A DNA stretch of 64,000 nucleotides from positions 29,086,250-29,150,249 of the forward strand of contig OY829653.1 in NCBI GenBank assembly GCA_963691815.1. Reading direction: 5' to 3'. The stretch comes from Echiichthys vipera. Its lineage: Eukaryota; Chordata; Actinopteri; Perciformes; Trachinidae. Each line of letters opens with the position of its first letter. Within the stretch, counting starts at the first letter, position 1. Position numbers and translations under genes: made by a program. Below, piece after piece: positions 52,042-62,045 of the stretch. The notes under the pieces were generated by a model, which was given only the letters and a program-made list of their open reading frames with translations, was not told the origin of the DNA and did not search any database.

Positions 52042-52380
52042 GTAAAGCAGAAAAGGGCTGAGTGGAAAACGACTTCTAACAAAGCTGCCTTCTTCAGAGA
52101 AGCCAAAGACAAGGTGTTGAGGAGGGACGTGGGTGAAAAAAGCAGCAACCTTTCTGTGAAAGGAAGCATGGGGGACTAACAGTGACAATAGCATTGGCAG
52201 AAGATAGAGGCAATCAGTCATCAAAAAATGAAATAACGATAATAACGAGACTAAAACCTTCAGACGGTAAGAATACACAATTCTGAAGTAACACACTGAG
52301 GCCTTAGAAAAATCAATAAGGTATCACATTCATTATTGTAGCATTGCTGGTGTGCAGTAGGACCGGGTGGAAAGACTCAC

Positions 52381-52484
52381 TTTATTTCTAACGTAAGCGC
52401 CAGAATCCCTGCGGCAATCGGAGCAGCACTGGACGTTCCTGGAAAGTGTGTGACACAGCCATCACCGATGTTCGTCACAGTGAC
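52381..52484 (-). CDS. Proprotein convertase, catalytic serine exon (GTSSAAP)
   Basis: This 104-nt exon encodes VTVTNIGDGCVTHFPGTSSA then APIAAGILALTLEI and two bases of an Asn codon. The Ser of GTSSAAP is the nucleophile; the usual family form is GTSAxAPLAAG. The Cys eight residues before it matches Cys360 of furin. The common H(T/Y)TGTS segment is altered to HFPGTS, so the His sits one residue early and Pro precedes Gly. The acceptor is ccccag and the donor is AAA|gtgagt. The open codon is completed by the T that opens the exon at 38132, across a 14.2-kb intron. Confidence 0.96.
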
Positions 52485-53159
52485 CTGGGGAAACATCAAA
52501 CCAAATAAGTTGATAGGGAGGTGCAGCTGCTGTATGTAGATAAACGACGGGTGCATGCGAGGTGTTCCGTCTAACTAACTACTGTAACTACTGACGTGAA
52601 TTTCTGTGGGAGGTTTTTTGGAAGAAGAATGCAGCTCTGCGTCAATCAGGCCAGTAGAGTTCCCCCACCGCAACAGTTATTAAAACCCAGTTTTACCTTG
52701 ATGATAATTAAAAAAGCAACTTGTGTCTACTCTGGCCACCTCCTAATGTGAGGGGGAAAAGGGCAGGAATCCCAGCAGACAGGGGTGATATCACACTGAT
52801 AACATTTCTGTTTCTGTAGTTGGCACTGCATTTCTTCCTGGCTTTTCACTGTTACCTCCATCAACACCTCCACTTCTTCCTCTGCCTTTCTCAGGCACTA
52901 CAGCCATGCTTTACCTCCAATTAACACTCGTTTGCTTCTGTGTGTCTGCATTTGTGTGTGTGTGTGTGCCCAGCAGTCACCTAGGTCATTTGGCAGGCCT
53001 CTATAAATATCACACCAGTCGCTGCTCTTTAACAGGCTTCTCACAGCTCACAGGAGCCAAAGAGCAAGGCTGCTGGCACACACACACACACACACATATA
53101 CACACTCATTAATGATAAACACTGCTGTTGGAAGTGTTAGGAGGTACATGCGCACTAAC
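52485..53159 (-). other. Intron (675 bp) between the oxyanion and Ser exons
   Basis: gttagt...ccccag ends. Contains a short GT tract (52955-52968) and a CA tract (53079-53095). Nothing else recognised. Confidence 0.85.
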
Positions 53160-53375
53160 CAGAGGTAGTAAGCCTCCCACGCCAGCCCCTGTCAGAGTGA
53201 CGGCCATCACACCGGGGCAGGGCTCGCCGAAGTAGGTGGGCTTCCCTGTTTGAGAGACAGCGCCGATGGCAATGTTGTAGATGGAGTTAACATAACCATC
53301 TGCACCGCAGTGGTCGCGCTGCATTCCACCATTACCTGCCGCCCACACAAAGATGCTGCCCTTCCCACCTCGGCC
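53160..53375 (-). CDS. Proprotein convertase, oxyanion-hole exon (GNGG)
   Basis: This 216-nt exon (72 codons, phase 0 at both ends) begins GRGGKGSIFVWAAGNGG and continues MQRDHCGADGYVNSIYNIAI, GAVSQTGKPTYFGEPCPG and VMAVTLTGAG. The Asn of GNGG is the oxyanion-hole Asn (PC2 alone has Asp). DGY supplies Asp306 and Tyr308 of furin's S1 and S4 sites, and two cysteines match the furin 303-333 disulphide. The acceptor is aatcag. I placed the donor at CTG|gttagt; an alternative GGC|gtggga would shorten the product by seven residues in the same phase. The chosen version gives the loop before the Ser exon a length nearer to furin. Confidence 0.96.
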
Positions 53376-54592
53376 CTGATTACACAAACAGAGGGACGTC
53401 AGAGTGAAAGAGCAACAGGATTTCATAAAGAAGTTTCCATCTAGCGGTCAGCAGAGTCTTACAAATATCACATATGAAAGTATATATCACACCATATGTT
53501 TGCATAAGGTTCAATCATCATGACATTCTTGGAAAAAATAGAAACGGTCCACCAGTGCATTGGTACATTGGTATTTTTCCTACTTGGAGTACCTTCAAAT
53601 GAATCACACACCTACAACCTGCACAAGCTAAAAGGCAAGTCATTAAACATAATAACTTATAAAGGTATTGAAATTGTGTCAGAAGTAAAAATATACAAAA
53701 ATCTCATATGTTTTTCATCAGAGACAGATGATTTACTGTAGCTTTCTGCTGCAAAAAGGACAAATGCTCTAGCTATTATGGTTTATTTGATACAGGATCA
53801 TAAACAGCGTTATCTAAAGGGTTGAGTCATTGTTCGTTAGAGTTGATAATGGTAACTCTTGATTGAAACAATGATGAAAACATTTGTAGATATGATTGTA
53901 CCAAGTGGATATATGATCAATGAATCCATTGATTTCAGCACCATATAGATGAAGAAAAAATGTGGAAGCACTACCATTTCCTATTCCAGTAAAGTCATGA
54001 GCACAGATGACAGCAATCTAAACTGAAATTAAAGTGAGCTAAAGCTACAAAGCACATGTCGCAAATGCTGAAAACAAAAAGAATTGGAGAAACGTCAGGG
54101 GTTAGATTTAAAATTCATTTCAAAACACGGACAGATAATTAGACGGGCCCCTGGGCTCAGAAATGTGAAAGATTACTTCTGACGTTCAATTCAGAAACTA
54201 TAATAACTGTCTCTTCAAACTTCAGGGACTTCAGGGAGGCGTTGGGACCCTTTGAACCTTGGCCCCCAGTGTGTCCGCTCCATAATCCATCCATTACTGA
54301 GAATGAATTAACACCATAGGATTGTATCTCAAAACACCCACCCAAGCTGATGCAATCGGAGAGAAAACCCATAGACTGGTAGAAAGATAACGTGCATATA
54401 ACTGAGTTTAATTGGAGCCGTTTTTAATCAGACAGTCGTTCTGTAAACTCCTGAAAATAAATAGGTGTATTAAATCCGTCTAGATAATCCCAACACTGCA
54501 CTTTGTTCTTCCGATCTAAGCTCCACTGACAGTGTGGATGTGTGCTTTGTATGTGACAGACAGCAGTGTGAAGTTGGAGATGAAAGCCGTGC
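53376..54592 (-). other. GC-AG intron (1217 bp) of the convertase gene
   Basis: Begins GCACGG on the minus strand and ends aatcag. No GT at the 5' boundary. No repeat or gene recognised inside; the region 53460-54140 is AT-rich with only shadow ORFs. Confidence 0.75.
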
Positions 54593-54765
54593 CTTCTGAG
54601 TTCCTAGCCGAAGGGCTTGTGCTGTCAGTTCATGCGGCCCGTCCATCTCGGCCCCGTCGTCCCGTGGGCCCCAACTGCAGACGTAGATGTCTATGAAGTG
54701 GATGTTGAAGGTCAGGGCTGTGGCCTCCATGGCATCAGTGACAGAGCCGTCCAACAAGCGGATAC
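54593..54765 (-). CDS. Proprotein convertase, substrate-pocket exon (SWGPxDDG) with a GC donor
   Basis: This 173-nt exon encodes IRLLDGSVTDAMEATAL, a short linker, IYVCSWGPRDDGAEMDGP, then HELTAQALRLGTQK. Family knowledge (furin numbering): the second acidic residue of SWGPxDDG is Asp258 of the S1 pocket, the D of xMDGP is Asp264, and the E of DAMEA is Glu236 of the S4 pocket; all three are present. Glu230 of furin is Ser here. Cys in CSWGP is PC7-like, whereas furin-type members usually have Ala. The acceptor is gtccag. No GT lies at the 3' boundary: the only phase-0 junction that gives the family sequence is AAG|GCACGG, a GC donor. Confidence 0.95.
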
Positions 54766-56370
54766 CTGGACGGATCAAAAAAGGGTCACACAGAGATGGG
54801 AGGAAAAACAAAAAAACAAAAATTAGGTATGTGGTTAAAAAATATACTGTAATCAAAATATTCTTCCTTTGCTATCACTACTACTACACTACAATTTAGT
54901 GTCTGTGATGTCCTCGTTCTGATAATTCACACTGAATCGTGGAGGCTTTTGAGATGGAATTGAATTGCGAGTGTCTGAAGGGTGAGTTTGTCTGGTGATT
55001 GTATTGTATAATGTTTATCTCTTCTTCTAATTGTCTTAATATAATATGCTTGCAGTTCATCCAAATGTATTTCGAATAAGAAGCCAATATGTGACAAACA
55101 TACATCTAATCAATCTAAATCACCGGGCTTTACGGGTCTTCTTTCTGCTGATTTATCGAAGTGTAAGTGTTCATAAGTGTATACTTTCAAAACAACATCA
55201 ACTCTGATAAGGCAAACAGGAGCACGCAGAGAGGTAAAGCTCATTGTCAGACAGTGAGCACAGGTCTCAACAGCACCCAGTAGCTGGACATGCATCTTTC
55301 ATTTGGGTCTTGGCCCTTCATCTCCTGTGTGCCAGACTTTGTTTATGAGTCAGGATGAAACAGACTCAGCAATTAAGACTAACTGTGGAAAGAGATTCCT
55401 GGTCTTGCCTCACAAACTGTTTTTATTTTTTTCTCTCTTTTTGTCAATTCTGCAAGAGACTCTCATCAGCCTCTGACAAATGAGTGAGGATCAAAGGGTT
55501 AGAGATCCCAGAGCAGAGTTCAAATGTCAGAGTTCAACCAAGGGATTCCTCTGTTCATACTCTATGCTTGGTGCTGATGACACATTCATAGAGCCGTGTT
55601 TGAGGGCTGTAGGACATTTTCTTACTCAAACATAAAATGTACTCCTCATTAACTTATGGTTTATAGCACTCTTAGAGGATCCTATAAAAATCTTTGATTT
55701 CACAACAGAAAATGTGCTGTCTTGTGTATACGGTTCATTCATCCCTCGCCAGTGTTACAGCCACCACTAAAAAAGCCATTACTGAAGCTCCCACTAAAAA
55801 ATGAGCTGTTAAACAGGGTCAGCACGGCTCAATAGCAGCCAGTCACCGCATAGTCTTTCGCTGTCACACAAACCCAAAGACATGCACACGGAATAAATGA
55901 CATACTGTCAGTCTTTTTCTTTTGCAAGAAATATTTAGACGTCACAGTTGATGTGGCTATTTAGGCTGTAATTAGGCACCACAGACAAGACTAACACAGG
56001 CTGGGGAAGGCTTCCAAAAACTAGACTACCAGGACTGACAGACACACTAAAACAAGATATATGTTCAGATCATTCTCTGCCAAATATTAAAATGATTATG
56101 CTTAAAACCAACAAGCCATAAGATGTTAATTTGCATTAAAGGAGAATGAGCAGGCCACCACCATCTAGTGTCTCAAGATAGTAGTCGCAACAACAGAAAA
56201 TAATTCCAGCAGTCGGGTTGCCAGGTTGGTCAATCCCGACCCAGTAGCCTACAGGAGACCAGAGTCTGTTTGAGCCTGTTTGAACCCATCCCCTCCAGCA
56301 AATCGCACCATAAAAATTAGTTCCTGTGCAGAGACTGACAGTTACCGCGCTTACAGCTAAGTAAACATAA

Positions 56371-56481
56371 GAATGGATTGGATTTATATAGCGCCATAAC
56401 CGCACAAGAAGGGCAGGGATCGAACCGCCGACCCTTCGGACATTGGCCATTTCACTCTTCCAAGTGAGCCACAGCCACCCC
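56371..56481 (-). mobile_element. Short tRNA-derived SINE, minus strand
   Basis: The reverse complement reads GGCTGTGGCTCACTTGGAAG (A box region), CGGCGGTTCGATCCCTGCCC (B box) and a tail GCGCTATATAAATCCAATCC. AACATA flanks both sides, consistent with a target duplication. The head matches the SINE at 26365 (GACCAATGTC..., GAAGGGTCGG.GGTTCGATCCC), but the long body is deleted. Confidence 0.75.
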
Positions 56482-56932
56482 ATGAACATAGCCATTTGGG
56501 CGTGCGTTTGAATGCCGTTTCTCTCCTTTCTCTCAGTCCATGGAGTGAATGCTTGGCCTATAGTGACTCTGGTTTTTGCCCGTCTTCTCACTCAGCTGCT
56601 GGGACAAATAACGCCCCCTTCACTGAGGCTCCGAAGCAGCTGCAGGATTGGCAAACTCCATTTCACCCAGTGCCAGCCTACAGTAGCTGCACCCAACAAC
56701 AGACAACCCTGGCAACCAGGGGTCCGTTTCACAAAGCAGGTTCAAAAAACTCTGAGTCTAACCCTGAACTCTGAGTTGATCTACTCTGAGATAGGAAACT
56801 CTGAGTTTTCGGTTCCAGAACAGCAGATTTGCGTTAGGTTGATCAACTCAGAGTAGTTTGACCTGGAGTTAAGCGCGTGCACCACAAGTATAAAAAGACA
56901 GCATCAATGGAGCCCTGATTCGACGAGTCACC

Positions 56933-57043
56933 ATGGCAACGGGGAAGCGAAGGGCTACGCTACAACTGGAATTGGAAATATTAATGCGCTCATACGGTGA
57001 GTTTGAGCATGTTTACACCGCTGCAGCAGCAAAAGAGAGGTAG
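56933..57043 (+). pseudogene. Myb/SANT-like ORF remnant of the Harbinger element
   Basis: The reading MATGKRRATLQLELEILMRS, YGEFEHVYTAAAAKER is followed by a TAG at 57041. After it the same frame continues TVQENIAARVSA. This is the pattern of the Myb-like DNA-binding protein that accompanies PIF/Harbinger transposases (KRRATxxELELEVLMxxYxE...AAAKER..W..IA.RV). It is broken by the stop and truncated. Confidence 0.6.
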
Positions 57044-57157
57044 ACGGTGCAGGAGAACATTGCGGCTCGGGTCAGTGCGTAAGTTTAAATGTAGTTGTAA
57101 TCACAGTAATATCACAGGGGGAACTGCTTGAGATGGAGCCTATTAGTTTATTTCACG

Positions 57158-57560
57158 GTCTGATAATCATCTCCCGACGAATATTTAATTCTCTTTGCGG
57201 TAATGCGTCACCTTCATCCACGGGATCGTTATCAAAAGGACATGCCATGGTAGTGTAAATATTCACCACCTAATATAACTTCTATATAGGCCTACTGAAT
57301 GATTTTTATACGTTGTATACAAAAACTCCCGTTTGCAAAAAAACGCAGCGCAACACACAATATCTGCTGTGATATGAAACGGTACCACTCAAAAAGAGAA
57401 TTGCCTGGAAATGCAAGAACATCTATAATCAATAGTCTGATAATCATCTCCCGACGAATATTTAATTCTCTGCGCAGTAATTCTGCAGCTTCATCCACGG
57501 GATTGTTATCAGAAGGACATGCCATGGTAGTGAAATAGTCGCCACCTAATATAACTTCTA
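57158..57560 (+). repeat. Internal direct duplication in the Harbinger element
   Basis: About 57158-57291 and 57434-57560 share GTCTGATAATCATCTCCCGA, CGAATATTTAATTCTCT, CTTCATCCACGGGAT.GTTA and GGACATGCCATGGTAGTG. The transposase start codon region is therefore present twice. Confidence 0.8.
57292..57525 (-). pseudogene. HARBI1-like transposase N-terminal remnant
   Basis: From an ATG at 57525 the minus strand reads MACPSDNNPVDEAAELLRRE, then IRREMIIR, DVLAFPGNSLFEWYRF and CVALRFFANGSF before degenerating to a stop. These follow the N-terminal part of fish Harbinger nucleases (NPVDE.A...RR.L, LAFPD..L.ERYRFS, LCIALRFFA.GSF). A segment between the YRF and ALRFFA blocks is deleted, and the catalytic DDE region is missing. 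Confidence 0.65.
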
Positions 57561-58249
57561 ATGACTGATGTTTGCAGTGATTTTCTGAAAAAACAGACGA
57601 CAGAACTATACTACGCCAAAACTCGCCCGCTGACTGAATGAATGAGGAAATCAAACACCGTGTGTGGCTGAAAGAGGGCGGAGACAGTGAGAAACTCAAG
57701 GTTTTCTGAGAAAAACCTGGTCCCGACCAGGTTAGTTTCAGAGAGCATGTTACCATGGTAACTGACCGAGAGGTTAAGTTACCTCTCTTTGTGAAACAGG
57801 CTAGAGTTACCGCTCTGTCTCTGGTTTGAGTTACCTTCCTTTGTGAAACGGATAACTCAGAGTTTCCCTCATTTCAGGGTTAACAGACTCAGAGTTTTAA
57901 CTAAACCTGCTTTGTGAAACAGGCCCCAGCAACGCCCAAAGCTACTGGCTGCTACAATGGAAACAGAACGGGACAGAAAGTCATTGTCAAACCTGTCAAA
58001 AAAAATTAAAAGTGTTAAAACACTGTTCGATGCCTCAGCAAAAAGAAAACTAAAAATGAATTGGCTAAATTCTTTCTCTTTTTTTAAATTAAAAACCTGC
58101 ACACAGTGCTGGTACAGAAACTGAACACACACCAACACACAGATGATTTCCTTCCCTGTTGTTTCATCTGTGCAGCCTTGGGTTTAATTTTATTTATCAT
58201 AGATCTGCTTCAGTTCCGATTTTAAAAATGCAAGTTTATCCTGTCAGAA

Positions 58250-58402
58250 ATGCGTCGGGGTCCATTGTCTCGCCTACAGGAGTCTCCATCTTGTCCGCCT
58301 CATTTCCTCTTATCAAAATCACTTTTTTTCTCTATTGTAAACTTTATTGAAACACATTCACCTCTTTACTTCCTGTCAGTCCCCAATATGTTAGCCCCGT
58401 AA

Positions 58403-58443
<41 letters not shown>

Positions 58444-58715
58444 CATGTTCCTATTATATTTCTTATTCAGAAGTTGGAAGTTAAGTGAACGCAGCAAACA
58501 GCAGTGATGAGCTCCATCTGGTAGACCAACCGTTGTTGACTGACTAAACAGCGTCACTAACATGGCGGCGCAATTGACTATAGACCTTTTTAGTTTAATT
58601 CCATTGCTACGCCAGCCTTGATCCAGGTTAACTTCCTGTCTGTGGATGTCATTCACATGCCCTGCAACAGGAAATAAACTGGGATACATTTAGAATGTCA
58701 GGCAAGCTGTTCTGT
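58250..58715. repeat. Degraded dispersed element with internal (CA)n
   Basis: Left half matches 33535-33780 and 51550-51860; right half (58600-58715) matches 40690-40810. A CA microsatellite at 58405-58444 sits where the 51483 copy has only a few CA units, so the tract has expanded inside this copy. Confidence 0.55.
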
Positions 58716-59147
58716 AAAGAGAAAGTTACACTAAATAAGGGTTCAAGGCATCCTGTCAAAAATCTCATTTTATTTCCTACAGGAACTGAAATGTAATAAA
58801 TAATAATAATCAGTCCGTCACGTGCCTCTTTATTTTGCAAATGCAGGTCTTTTGTATCAATGCAGAAAGCCGCGCTGTCGCTCAAAAACAAATCTGCTTT
58901 TTTTTTTTAAATCTTATATATATAATGCTTGTATATGATGCTAATGCTCAGCATCTGTTGTCCAGATTGTAGTTGTTTTATAGAATAATCCAAATGGAAT
59001 TCTTTTTTGGCATTTATCACACAAAAAGGACTACTTTATAATAAGTAAAGTGTTTTTGAAAATGCCATGTCATAATCTTGGCCAGTGCAGTACACCCACA
59101 ATGTGCTGCCTCCCACTGTCTTGGTAAGACTGTATTGTTTTCCTCAC

Positions 59148-59236
59148 CTCCGATCCTGGCATTGAAGGCGATGCCCACACCACAGTAGGCGTTGTTGGCC
59201 TCCATGGCAACTTCCCCTGCACATCGGGTACCGTGA
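59148..59236 (-). CDS. Proprotein convertase, catalytic histidine exon (HGTRCAGE)
   Basis: This 89-nt exon encodes HGTRCAGEVAMEANNAYCGV then GIAFNARIG. HGTRCAGE is the diagnostic motif around the charge-relay His (His194 of furin), and NARIGG is the usual sequence before the LDG loop. Both conserved cysteines of this block are present: one in RCAGE, and one in AYCGVG that pairs in furin with the Cys before the catalytic Ser. The acceptor is tttcag and the donor is GGAG|gtgagg. Both edges split codons, and both are completed in frame by the neighbouring exons (Ser upstream, Gly downstream). This is one of the strongest calls in the window. Confidence 0.97.
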
Positions 59237-60334
59237 CTGAAACACAGGGGGAATAAGATTTTAGCCACTTACTCAGACTGAATATGCAGCGATGTGAGTT
59301 TTCTTTTATCTATTTCTTTTTTAAAGTGTAAAGTAATTGCCCGGACAGACAATTACATGAAGCACATCCTGATTTAAGAGTGGCACAGACAAAGACTAAG
59401 ATTCTGGAAACTACAGCTCAAACCAAGGAAAGCATTCTGCTAATTTCCTGTTTACACAGCATTTTTTGATTTCACAACTCATGTATGCACCAATCTATAT
59501 TCACTACAAATACAATTTCGTAGTACGGTTGACAGATTTACCATGACATTCTTTTGTAATATTTAATTGTGAGAACAGTATTCTTCAGTGGGCTGATTGA
59601 CTGTTTGTTGAGCCCACTCTGATGGCTAAGCCGTTCTCCCATGGAATACAAACTGGTTTACAACGACAAGGGCGGCAGATTTACCATAAGAAATCATTTT
59701 TTGAACAATGGGGCCCTTGATTTGAGACAGAGGTACACAAAAGCTGCCTTCTTGTTTCTATATACTGTACTTTCATTTATTGTATTGCTAGCTAGGCAAT
59801 TAAGCTAACTGAAAATTGCAGTCTCTGGCTGACTTTTTAATGTTTTCAGCTGAGTCATTTTAAAAGGAGAACCCTGTAAAAACGAGTCTTAAATATACTT
59901 GATGACTACATACATACTACATACTACTACATACATTTGATATTGTCCTAAAAGAAGTAAGCTAACATATCCCAGGAGAACAAAAGGCGAACATCCTCAC
60001 CAGCTGATCCATGTAGGAGACATGAAAATAAAGACCATTAGTGTAGAGTAAGTTAGTCCTTGTACAATTTACATGATAAGTATACAAATATAAAAGTTTG
60101 ATTGAAAACTTTTGTTTAATTCATTCTTATGTAGCCTAACACTGTTTGGCTACTTAGCTTAGCTATATACTTATAAGACAGAGGTCAGATGCATGTTTCA
60201 TTGTTAATGTTACAAGAGAAAAGGCTTTTAGGATGAGAACTAACCACTCTGTTTAGCATATGTATCGCTACCTAAAACATTGGCTAAGTTTCCTGGAATG
60301 CTAGTCTGGCTTACTGATGTGACATCAAGGCATG

Positions 60335-60840
60335 CCTTCTTCTACCCTCCTGCTATCTCAACGGTTAAGCACCACCCAAGACGATTGTGACTTTGTTAAA
60401 AGAAATATAAATAAGCCAGAGTGTTTTTTTACCCCATATCCCAGAATGATAAGCTGGGGTAGCCAGACCTGGAGCTTACCTATTTTCCCCGGGTCCTATG
60501 TTCCCTGCTTTGTATGTGACTGGGAACAATAGGACCCTTTTTTTAAAAAAAGGTCCGATCTTCCCTACTTTTCCCGATGTTCCCCGCTTTTTCCCAAAAA
60601 AAGGTCTTATGTTGTCTTATGTAGACCCTAACACTGCTCCCTAACCATGACCCTAACTGTAACCCCTAACCCTAACAAAATGCCTAATTAAATCGGTGAA
60701 GGCATAGGCTTGTGCGACCAGGGAACATAGGAACCCTTTGGGGAACATAGGACCCGGGGAACACAGGAATGACCCAGCCAGACCGATGCTCCAGTGCTTA
60801 CACTGTGGAGATAGGTCTGGCTTTGCTGGCTAATGTAATG
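60335..60840. mobile_element. Fish MITE-like repeat, copy 2, interrupted
   Basis: Homologous to 46850-47040: AGCACCACCCAAGACGATTG, GTTAAAAGAAATATAAATAA, AGAATGATAAGC and GTAGCCAGACCTGGAG, then after an insertion AGCCAGACCGATGCTCCAGT and AGGTCTGGCTTTGC. Confidence 0.6.
60487..60759. mobile_element. TIR element with perfect 19-bp ends
   Basis: CCCCGGGTCCTATGTTCCC at 60487-60505 is exactly inverted at 60741-60759, and a second GGGAACATAGGA copy lies at 60721. The element (about 273 bp or slightly more) interrupts the repeat at 60335-60840. It includes degenerate CCCTAAC units near 60630-60676. Confidence 0.75.
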
Positions 60841-61146
60841 TAAACTACCCCAAATGCAATAAAAAAAAGACAGAACCACTAACATAAACTCCACACAGAA
60901 GAAAAAATACAAAGTGGCTGTACTATCGTGAATAGGTCTTTTGTTTTATTTTAACCTGCTGTAACCCAACATAGCCCTGGGTTAGGTTACTACTGTAAGC
61001 AAATATTTGCACCTTAGATTATAGCAGACATACACTGTTGAATCCATTCTTTACACTTTTTCTCTAGTATTTGGTTTCAGCCGGGCTAATTAAATTGGTC
61101 AGGTCATTGACTCTGTAGAAAAGAAGGGAAAGACAGTAGCCATTAC

Positions 61147-61226
61147 CTATTCTCCTCATCTCTGACAGGCATGGGATCATGAGACAGACCGTGTGAAACA
61201 AGCAGGTCAAAACTGGCGAGGGCCTC
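61147..61226 (-). CDS. Proprotein convertase, exon leading into the His active-site motif
   Basis: This 80-nt exon encodes EALASFDLLVSHGLSHDPMP followed by VRDEEN and the first two bases of a Ser codon. The family pattern here is (E/D)AS.D...(D)DPxP...N.HGTR; the DPMP form is the one I associate with PC7. The acceptor is ttacag and the donor is AG|gtaatg. The codon left open (AG) is completed by the T that opens the His exon at 59236. The residue three before the catalytic His is Glu, where furin has Asp191, a residue that helps form the S2 pocket; this is a conservative change. Confidence 0.93.
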
Positions 61227-62007
61227 CTGTAATCCAGACAGAAAACAAATGGAACACAGTGTAACGCTCAACACAAAAACGTCAGACTGACATGACAGAA
61301 AAAGGAAGGAATCCCATGAAAAACTCTTGATACTGGCACTTTAATTTGTCTGTCAACATTTTTCTCCTGACTGATGCCAATGACTGTCAATGCGGAGATG
61401 CCTGGGACTGTCTGTGTGGTTTATGCCTACCTCATAAAAGTGAACATGAATGACTTGTTTGCCAGTGTATATAGGCATAACAGGAGGAGGATGTCTTGGC
61501 AGCAAACCGTACAAGAGCAATTATGTATCTCTCTCCAGCCAGGCTTATCCATGCCAGACAATCTGCTCTGACAAAGTACAAGTTGGCCTGTGAGCTTCAA
61601 AGTGCCTATAGGATTATAAATGACAGGGAAGGAGCAAGCAACACTGCCACTCCACATATGCTTTATGGCTAGACAGTGTTACACCAGCCTAACAAAATAA
61701 AACCGTTGTATCACTATATAAGTGTTTTATTGTCTCAGGTTTTAAGTAATGGAGAAGTTGGGCAGTTTAAGAGAAAGTCAATACACAGATTTCATTCTAA
61801 TGAAAATCCAAGCGTGCTTTGTAAGCAAAAAGCATTGATGGAAAACAATAACCTCATAAAAAAAGACAAGTGAATCAGAAAGTATATCGCATACCCATCC
61901 CTGCTGTACATGAGATCAATAGAATGATAATATTTTACTGAGTAAAGTACTGAATAAAACTGAGCGGACATCAGTTACTGTAAAAATCTAATTTTAAGTT
62001 TACTTAC
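61227..62007 (-). other. Intron (781 bp) of the convertase gene
   Basis: gtaagt...ttacag ends. No repeat or gene recognised; short ORFs only. Confidence 0.85.
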
Positions 62008-62045
62008 AAAGTTTTTCTTCAGGTCCTTGTTTGTTTGATCTACAC
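62008..62045 (-). CDS. Proprotein convertase, exon just after the catalytic Asp motif
   Basis: This 38-nt internal exon encodes a G-split codon followed by VDQTNKDLKKNF. It matches the segment after the catalytic Asp-Asp-Gly in furin/kexin convertases, where members read DDG(V/I)E..HPDL..N(F/Y). The acceptor is ttttcag and the donor gtaagt. The exon starts in phase 1, so the preceding exon should end with the G of the Gly codon, and it ends in phase 0, which the next exon at 61226 continues. The Asp exon was not found in 62046-64000 and is probably off the right edge. The exon is short, so the call rests on phase, splice sites and fit with the neighbouring exon. Inference: part of the same secretory-pathway endoprotease gene. 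Confidence 0.82.

Larger units (their letters stand above)
56719..57928. mobile_element. PIF/Harbinger-type element with remnants of both ORFs
   Basis: The left end GGGTCCGTTTCACAAAGCAG and the right end (reverse complement) GGGGCCTGTTTCACAAAGCA are TIRs. The uninterrupted repeat A copies read GGCAACCAGCAACGCC across the site, so CAG appears as a 3-bp duplication. Inside are a Myb/SANT-like ORF start on the plus strand and a HARBI1-like transposase N-terminus on the minus strand. The element also carries an internal direct duplication. Confidence 0.75.
56144..58000 (+). mobile_element. Repeat A copy 5, twice interrupted
   Basis: Repeat A sequence at 56144-56370, 56482-56718 and 57929-58000 is contiguous in the other copies once two insertions are removed. 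The first insertion is a minus-strand SINE, the second a PIF/Harbinger derivative. Confidence 0.8.
54766..59147 (-). other. Intron (4382 bp) hosting nested transposons
   Basis: gtgagg...gtccag ends. Holds repeat A copy 5 with a SINE and a PIF/Harbinger element nested in it (56144-58000), then fragments of other dispersed repeats (58250-58715) with a CA tract at 58405-58444. 54830-56140 shows no gene or clear repeat. Confidence 0.85.
59237..61146 (-). other. Intron (1910 bp) with a nested MITE
   Basis: gtaatg...tttcag ends. The left 1.1 kb (59240-60335) holds no recognised gene or repeat. 60335-60840 holds one dispersed repeat interrupted by another. Confidence 0.85.

Noticed and set aside
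60625..60680. CCCTAAC-like units as interstitial telomere sequence
   Set aside because: Degenerate, only a few units and contained within a TIR element.
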